Shown here: one piece after another, positions 57,342 through 64,000 of the stretch | How positions within the stretch are numbered: the stretch's first letter is position 1 | Layout: each line of letters begins with the position of its first letter | Source: Leptospira sanjuanensis | GTDB lineage: Bacteria; Spirochaetota; Leptospiria; Leptospirales; Leptospiraceae | Assembly: GCF_022267325.1 (NCBI RefSeq) | Contig: NZ_JAIZBG010000001.1 | Span: 124,001-188,000, forward strand | Reading direction: 5' to 3' | DNA length: 64,000 nt | Made by a program: the position numbers and the translations under genes | The notes under the pieces: generated by a model | Databases searched by the model: none | Told to the model about the DNA's origin: nothing | Seen by the model: the letters and a program-made list of their open reading frames with translations, nothing else

Positions 57342-57575
57342 ATGGAGAGTTCAAAAATAAGTCAGATCAAGCTCGGAATCAAGGATTTTCTTGTCATACT
57401 ATGTTTTGTAATTTCGGGCGCAATTCAATACAACACGATGTATAAGGATCACGAGATCCGCATCGTGAAAATAGAGACGGAGATGGCGTCGATTGCGAAG
57501 GACTTGTCCGAAATCAAAGCCGATGTCAAGGACTTGATTAAACTTACTTCTTCCAGAGGAAGGAGGTCCGAATGA
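57342..57575 (+). CDS. One-helix membrane protein with coiled coil (lysis cassette)
   Basis: 77 residues from ATG 57342. One membrane helix at about 12-30 (DFLVILCFVISGAIQY), then a regular coiled coil (IVKIETEMASIAKDLSEIKA and VKDLIKLTS). Similar layouts are known in XhlA-like and Mu DUF2730-like phage proteins, but I cannot assign a family. Its stop overlaps the next start (ATGA). The frame starting at 57261 reads through the terminator and is rejected. Confidence 0.72.
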   Translation: MESSKISQIKLGIKDFLVILCFVISGAIQYNTMYKDHEIRIVKIETEMASIAKDLSEIKADVKDLIKLTSSRGRRSE

Positions 57576-57901
57576 AATTCTTATTTCAGGACGATCGAAC
57601 CGGAAAACCTTCCGATACGACTCTTCGTACCTGGATCGTATTTTTACTTGCGATCTCGTATTTAACCGCTTTGTCCGTATTATCGATCGTTTCGCCCGAT
57701 TCTTTGAGGCCGCTTCACATGGATCTCATACAATGGTTGATTCTTTTTTACGGAGCAATGGGAAGTCTTTACTTAGGAAAACGAATCAACGAGAACGTTC
57801 ATTCCAAAAAAAGAATCCTGGAGGATGTTCTGAATTCGTTTCAAGCATCCAAAGAAACAAGTTCCTCCGCTAAGTCGGTCTCGGGGAGCAGGCAGTTATG
57901 A
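57572..57901 (+). CDS. Holin-like two-helix membrane protein
   Basis: 109 residues with two membrane helices (TWIVFLLAISYLTALSVLSI and LIQWLILFYGAMGSLYLG) joined by a short loop, and a charged C-terminal tail. This layout fits class II holins, which make the lesion for endolysin release. Overlaps both neighbours by 4 bp. Confidence 0.72.
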   Translation: MKFLFQDDRTGKPSDTTLRTWIVFLLAISYLTALSVLSIVSPDSLRPLHMDLIQWLILFYGAMGSLYLGKRINENVHSKKRILEDVLNSFQASKETSSSAKSVSGSRQL

Positions 57902-58071
57902 ATTCTCTGCTGCTCTGGTGGAATATCCTCGAATTCAAAACGAAAGTTTATGCAATTTTAATATTCGGATTCTTGATATGTTCGATCGGAGTAAGGGGAA
58001 TTTTCGTCCTTAACGAAATCGTTTTCGAAACGGATTCTTCGCCTCGTTTGTTAAACGAAGGAGAAAAATAA
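57898..58071 (+). CDS. Small membrane protein of the lysis cassette
   Basis: 57 residues: [20 protein letters not shown] then [17 protein letters not shown], one membrane helix and a short acidic tail. Starts within the previous stop (ATGA) and ends in TAATG with the next start. Too short to notice in a length-limited search; coupling on both sides makes it likely real. It may be a spanin or antiholin. Confidence 0.62.
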   Translation: MNSLLLWWNILEFKTKVYAILIFGFLICSIGVRGIFVLNEIVFETDSSPRLLNEGEK

Positions 58072-58640
58072 TGATCGCCCATATTTCTTATCCGATCGCG
58101 CCTTGGAATCCCCAACGAAACGATCAAATCACTCCGCGTTTGTTTTTACGGGATTACCAACAATGTATGGGGAATGTATTTCAAGATTTTATAATATATA
58201 TTGGTTTGACATACCGGATTCCCGATTTTATCCATCTCACGACTTACAACTATTACGCGCTCCTCGAAGATTGGGTAATCAAAAACGGAAGGAATGTATA
58301 CGATTCGGCGGATCACGCCGAACATTTCAATCTTCTGATGGAAACGAACGAAATTCCCTTTCGAATCGTAAAACGAAAAGGAAATAAAAACGAACTTTGC
58401 GAATATTTTGAAAACGGAAAGTATCCTTGCGGCCTTGGAACCTATCTTACGAAAAAGGGACATATCATCCGAGGCATCGGAATCGTAACTACGGGCGATG
58501 GGAAGAAATTTTTAAAAGCCTCGGATCCGTACGGAGTCGGACCTCGATATATCGATCCTTACGGTCACATGATTCAATACGAATTGGATTTTCTATTCGA
58601 TCTTGGAGTTCCAAGCGCATTGTATCTCGAGAAAATTTGA
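58071..58640 (+). CDS. C39-like cysteine peptidase, candidate endolysin
   Basis: 189 residues. The first 70 contain a Cys in [14 protein letters not shown]; later [15 protein letters not shown] gives a His on a strand and [11 protein letters not shown] a following Asp. This Cys-His-Asp order fits the papain-like peptidase C39 group, whose members include phage and bacteriocin peptidases. No signal peptide, so it would depend on the holin-like protein upstream. An AGGAG ribosome site precedes ATG 58071. Catalysis and target are inferences. Confidence 0.65.
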   Translation: MIAHISYPIAPWNPQRNDQITPRLFLRDYQQCMGNVFQDFIIYIGLTYRIPDFIHLTTYNYYALLEDWVIKNGRNVYDSADHAEHFNLLMETNEIPFRIVKRKGNKNELCEYFENGKYPCGLGTYLTKKGHIIRGIGIVTTGDGKKFLKASDPYGVGPRYIDPYGHMIQYELDFLFDLGVPSALYLEKI

Positions 58641-58775
58641 GGCAGTATGGTTGTTTCTTAAATCGAGAATAATGCGAAAACACGTAAACGTTCTTTATTC
58701 AGAATCGGAAGCGATCATTATAAATTTTCCACCTTTTGAAGAAATCGCCGATGGTTAAACTATCAGGGATTGCGT

Positions 58776-58802
58776 CTTCCAACATGGAAGGGAGTTTTTT
58801 TT
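58776..58802 (+). terminator. Possible terminator of the lysis cassette
   Basis: CTTCC (58776-58780), loop AACAT, GGAAG (58786-58790), then GGAG and eight T. The gap between stem and T-run makes it uncertain; TCTTCCAA/TTGGAAGA at 58775 and 58801 can form an alternative stem. Confidence 0.42.
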
Positions 58803-58865
58803 GGAAGATCGGAAAAAAGAACAAGAATCAAAGTGAGTAGAATTCCTACATCCTGATAGGGATGC

Positions 58866-59073
<208 letters not shown>

Positions 59074-59077
59074 TGAA

Positions 59078-59665
<588 letters not shown>

Positions 59666-59802
59666 GTGTCTTTCCTTCCTTAGATCTAAGGGGTATTGGT
59701 TTCAGTGTGTCATGATAAGGCTTAGGAAGGAAAATGGAAACTGTTTTTTTAGAGTGCTAAAAACGCGTGAAGTAAAAATCTGGAATCCTTTTCTCAATTT
59801 CA

Positions 59803-60741
59803 ATGAACTTAGAACTAAAAGCAGAGGTCGCTGAAGAATTCTCCGGAAATCGATTGGATCGGTTCCTGAAATTTTCTTTTGGGGACGAAGTATCCCGTGC
59901 ATCCATCCAAAAATGGATCGAGTCCGGCTATGTCCGCAATCAGGATCAAAAAATTCACGATAAGAGTTCCTGGAAGGTCAAAACCGGCGAGCAGTATTTC
60001 CTTTCCATTCCCCCAAGGCCTCCTCTCAATCTCGAACCGATCCCGATGGCGTTGCCCGTAATTTTAGAAAGGGAGAATTTTCTCATCATCCACAAACCGC
60101 CGGGAATTGCGAGCCACAGCGGACCGGGAGATCGCTCCCCAAGTTTGGTAAACGGACTGCTTTATCACTTTAAGGAATTGTCCAAGGCTGGGGGAGAAGC
60201 GCGACCGGGGATCGTACACCGCTTGGACAAGCCAACGGAAGGATTGATTCTTATCGCAAAAAACGACCGAGCCCACGGAAAACTTTCCGAGCTTTTCCGA
60301 AAGAGAGAAATCGAAAAGAAATACTACGCTTGGGTCCAAGGACATCCTCCTGAAGAAGAGGGAACCATCGACCTTCCGATCGCAAGACATCCGGTCGAGC
60401 GGTTGAAGATGACGATTTCACCCAAAGGAAGACGGTCGATAACTCATTACAAAGTTCTAAAGTACATCAATTCGCGTTCCGGAAGAAAATTCAGTTTCGT
60501 GGATATCGGATTGGAAACCGGACGTACACACCAGATCCGGATTCACTTTCAAAGTCAAAGATGTCCGGTAGTCGGGGACTTGTTGTATTCAAGAGCCGGT
60601 TCTCAGTACGAATCCTACGGATTGCAGTTAATTTCCTACCATCTCAAATTCAAAGATCCGTTTACGGGGGAAAAGATCGAAGCCGATCTGCCCTTGACCG
60701 AACGGTTTCTCAGGTTTGAGAAGAATGCTCCGCTATTCTAA
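59803..60741 (+). CDS. RluA-family pseudouridine synthase
   Basis: 312 residues: an N-terminal S4 RNA-binding domain ([20 protein letters not shown]) and the catalytic domain with the Asp motif [16 protein letters not shown] and a later [11 protein letters not shown]. Converts uridine to pseudouridine in rRNA or tRNA; the family (RluA, RluC, RluD) is clear but the target is not. It converges with the nitrilase gene, with a 32-bp overlap. Confidence 0.93.
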   Translation: MNLELKAEVAEEFSGNRLDRFLKFSFGDEVSRASIQKWIESGYVRNQDQKIHDKSSWKVKTGEQYFLSIPPRPPLNLEPIPMALPVILERENFLIIHKPPGIASHSGPGDRSPSLVNGLLYHFKELSKAGGEARPGIVHRLDKPTEGLILIAKNDRAHGKLSELFRKREIEKKYYAWVQGHPPEEEGTIDLPIARHPVERLKMTISPKGRRSITHYKVLKYINSRSGRKFSFVDIGLETGRTHQIRIHFQSQRCPVVGDLLYSRAGSQYESYGLQLISYHLKFKDPFTGEKIEADLPLTERFLRFEKNAPLF

Positions 60742-61552
60742 GTCGAATTTTACTCTGATCCTTGCGGTCCGGTAAAACGGGAAAGTGTTCTCTGTAATCC
60801 AGAATCGTTTTCTTCCGAGCCTTGTAAAAAAGAATCGTTTCCGTTTCTTCTCCGGCATCCGCAAAATCTCCGTTAGGCGAAATTGCGAGAGAATGCCCGT
60901 TGTGATGAACGCTTTTGTTGTAACCGGCGATTCCGATTCGATTTACGCCGAAAACGTAGGCTTGGTTTTCGATCGCTCTCGTTTTCAAAATCAATTCCCA
61001 ATGATGGATACGAGGAATCGGCCAATTCGCGTGAACGGTAAAAATGTCCGTATCACCGGCGACCCTACGGAAGATTTCCGGAAAACGAATATCATAACAG
61101 ATAAACGGAGTGATTCTGAAACCGTTCAGATCGTAACTCACGATTTCGGAGCCGGAGCTGTAGTGACGGTCCTCTCCTCCGAACGTAAACGGATGAATTT
61201 TAGAATAACGTAATACGATTTCTCCGCTTGGAGCGATCACGCTGACCGTGTTGAACGGTTTCCCTTCGGGGTTTTTTTGAATCCAACCGGCGGAAATATA
61301 GGAATTCGCGTTTTTTGCGATTTCTCGGAGAAAGGTTTCGGTGGGCCCTTCGTTTGATTCCGCAATTCTTTCCGATCTCATCGTAAATCCGGTCGCGAAG
61401 GTTTCGGGAAGAAGAATCAAATCCGATTTTTCATTTCTATTTTTTTCAAGCGTAGAATGGATCAGCATTCGAACGTGGTCGTAGTTCGCGTCTTGGTTTT
61501 CCCAAGAAAGATCGCATTGTACAAGAGCAACGTTGAGTTCATCTGGCGTCAA
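60710..61552 (-). CDS. Nitrilase-family amidohydrolase, omega-amidase-like
   Basis: 280 residues with the Glu-Lys-Cys triad in place: E50 in [11 protein letters not shown]118 in [13 protein letters not shown], and C152 in [11 protein letters not shown]. The spacing and [10 protein letters not shown] are close to YafV/Nit2-type omega-amidases, which hydrolyse alpha-ketoglutaramate or alpha-ketosuccinamate. The start is TTG 61552 with GGAGAA upstream; there is no ATG nearby in frame. Confidence 0.88.
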   Translation of the reverse strand: MTPDELNVALVQCDLSWENQDANYDHVRMLIHSTLEKNRNEKSDLILLPETFATGFTMRSERIAESNEGPTETFLREIAKNANSYISAGWIQKNPEGKPFNTVSVIAPSGEIVLRYSKIHPFTFGGEDRHYSSGSEIVSYDLNGFRITPFICYDIRFPEIFRRVAGDTDIFTVHANWPIPRIHHWELILKTRAIENQAYVFGVNRIGIAGYNKSVHHNGHSLAISPNGDFADAGEETETILFYKARKKTILDYREHFPVLPDRKDQSKIRLRIAEHSSQT

Positions 61553-61678
61553 AGACTTCTTCTCCCGAATAAAATCGTTTTAATCATAAGACCGCTTCGA
61601 AATGATTTTCAGGGCGGCTTTCGGAGGAAAATTTTCGATCGTACATTGTTTCGTCGGATTTTGAAAATCAAATCGAAT

Positions 61679-61803
<125 letters not shown>

Positions 61804-61887
61804 GCTGAGTTCAACGAACAAAGTGAGTGGCCGCGTCGAATTATTATATCTTCTTTTTATTCTCGATTGCAAACTTGATTGTAAAGA

Positions 61888-62633
61888 TCAATTTTTATTC
61901 TTCCGAATAAACGGTTTCTTGACAACCTTATGAAACTGAGGACGAATCGTGATTTCCGTAAAACCTAAATTTACCGGACCGGAAAGCGCGTATTCGAACG
62001 CACTGAGAATTTCGGAAACGTTCAGATACGAATTCGGATCATTGTCCTTTTCAAAATCCAAACGATCGTAAAAATCCGTGTCCGCAATATCCGGATTGAT
62101 GCTGATCATTTTGACCCCCGCCTTACGGATTTCCTCGAATAAATTTAAACCGAAATGACGAAGGCCGGCCTTGGTTCCGGCGTAGGCCGCTCCCCGCACG
62201 GATTCTTTCAATGCGGCGATGGAATGGATCTGAAAAATCCATCCTTGATTTTTCTTTAAATCGCGTAAGAGCAGTTTGGCGATTAAAACCGGGGAAACGA
62301 AATTTACGACGAGCATTTCTTCCAATTCCCGATAGGCGATCTCTTCGTGAGGAGCAAAGTTTCCCAGACCGGCGTTGTTCACAAGAATTTTCAGGGGCGG
62401 TTCCTCTTTTAAAACATTCAATAATTCGAATTCGATTTTTTTCGTATCCGAAAGATCCAATCTTAGGTGACGATAAAGCTTCGATTCTTTCAACACGGAA
62501 GAATCCGGTTCTGTTCTCGCGATTCCGACGACTTTATAACCTTGAGAGATTAGAAATTCGGCGATCGATTTTCCGATTCCTTTGGATGAGCCGGTTACGA
62601 TCGCCAAAGATCCGTTAGGTGCTTTATCGGTTT

Positions 62634-62637
<4 letters not shown>
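61888..62637 (-). CDS. Short-chain dehydrogenase/reductase
   Basis: 249 residues of the classical SDR fold: nucleotide site TGSSKGIGKS, NNAG at about 90, the Ser in IHSIAALKES and the catalytic YAGTK. NAD(P)-dependent; the substrate is unknown. The ATG overlaps the splB-like stop (ATGA), so the two are translated together. Confidence 0.9.
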
Positions 62638-63642
<1,005 letters not shown>

Positions 63643-63671
<29 letters not shown>

Positions 63672-64000
63672 TCAGTCCCTTCTTTCCTTCTTCTCTCGTT
63701 TTGACCCGCGTTTGGTCCGCATCTAAAATCCCGTTCGTGTTTTTCAAAAAAGCGAGTCCCGGTTCGCAGGAATTACCGGTCCTAATTTTATAGCCGATCA
63801 TCCAATTTTTCAACTGAATCGCCTCCGTTTCGGATAAACGAAGCATGTCGCTGATTTCGTTGAATGCGAAATTCTCTTCCGGTTGTAAACGGACTTCTTC
63901 GCTTGCGTAAACCGGAATGGAAAGAATCGTTTGAACCTTCGGGATCGATTCCGCGATCAATTTCGAAATTCGATCCGTAACCGCAAGTTCTTTGAAAGAT
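63643..64000 (-). CDS. Unknown protein, 5' end cut by window edge
   Basis: The minus frame is open from the window end to the stop at 63643. A TTG at 63960 is not the start, because in-frame coding-like sequence (FKELAVTDRI) continues upstream. Contains a helical segment NEISDMLRLSETEAIQLKNW. Overlaps the splB-like start by 29 bp, so it is probably coupled to it. Function not recognised. Confidence 0.65.

Overview
The window is chromosomal DNA from a spirochete of the genus Leptospira, most likely a pathogen-clade (P1) species. The clearest marker is an OmpA-type lipoprotein at 59078-59665 that I recognise as Loa22. Other support comes from spirochete-type lipoproteins with short lipoboxes, a 5S rRNA gene standing alone, a tmRNA without an encoded CCA end, and many GAF, PilZ, HD and cyclase signalling proteins. 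By eye the G+C content is in the low to mid 40s, higher than expected for L. interrogans, so another species of the clade is likely; I cannot name it.

Layout. 1-8.5 kb: the end of rsgA, a degenerate HD-type protein, a FecR-domain lipoprotein, a PEGA-like lipoprotein and a 1.2-kb-codon TPR lipoprotein. 8.6-18 kb: trmB, a metallo-hydrolase, a PilZ protein, a HELGH-motif protein, the GTPase engB, tilS (split by a frameshift in an A10 run), and a GAF/SpoIIE phosphatase divergent from a GAF/sigma-54 activator. 18-30 kb: DUF3095 and SET-domain proteins, an ABC exporter, an ACT protein, two tandem HD-GYP-like paralogues, aroC, a short nuoG with nuoI, and a lone DUF433 antitoxin. 30-43 kb: an ECF sigma/FecR anti-sigma operon, tmRNA, a DsbA-like protein, a class III cyclase, avtA, a seven-repeat FG-GAP lipoprotein and the solitary 5S rRNA. 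43-49 kb: the conserved rpmH-rnpA-yidD-yidC-jag-mnmE cluster and a malic enzyme. 49.5-53 kb: a large unknown protein and fumC.

53.15-59.0 kb is an accessory island between the fumC and loa22 terminators. A leftward operon of tightly coupled small genes includes a Mu Gam-like protein and a DUF1353 protein. It diverges from an XRE repressor. To the right lie a HTH protein and a four-gene lysis-like cassette (TM/coiled-coil protein, holin-like protein, small TM protein, C39-like peptidase). There is no integrase, terminase, capsid or tail gene. Two copies of the palindrome GGCGGG-N6-CCCGCC sit before the regulated genes; one is at the predicted start of the leftward transcript, just downstream of a TTGACA-17-TATGGT promoter. 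A 16-residue hydrophobic ORF with its own ribosome site and terminator lies in the central gap. This looks like a stripped-down, still regulated phage-derived lysis/regulatory module and is the most novel part of the window.

59-64 kb returns to core genes: loa22, an RluA-type pseudouridine synthase, an omega-amidase-like nitrilase, an SDR oxidoreductase, a spore-photoproduct-lyase-type radical SAM protein, and a partial gene running off the right edge.
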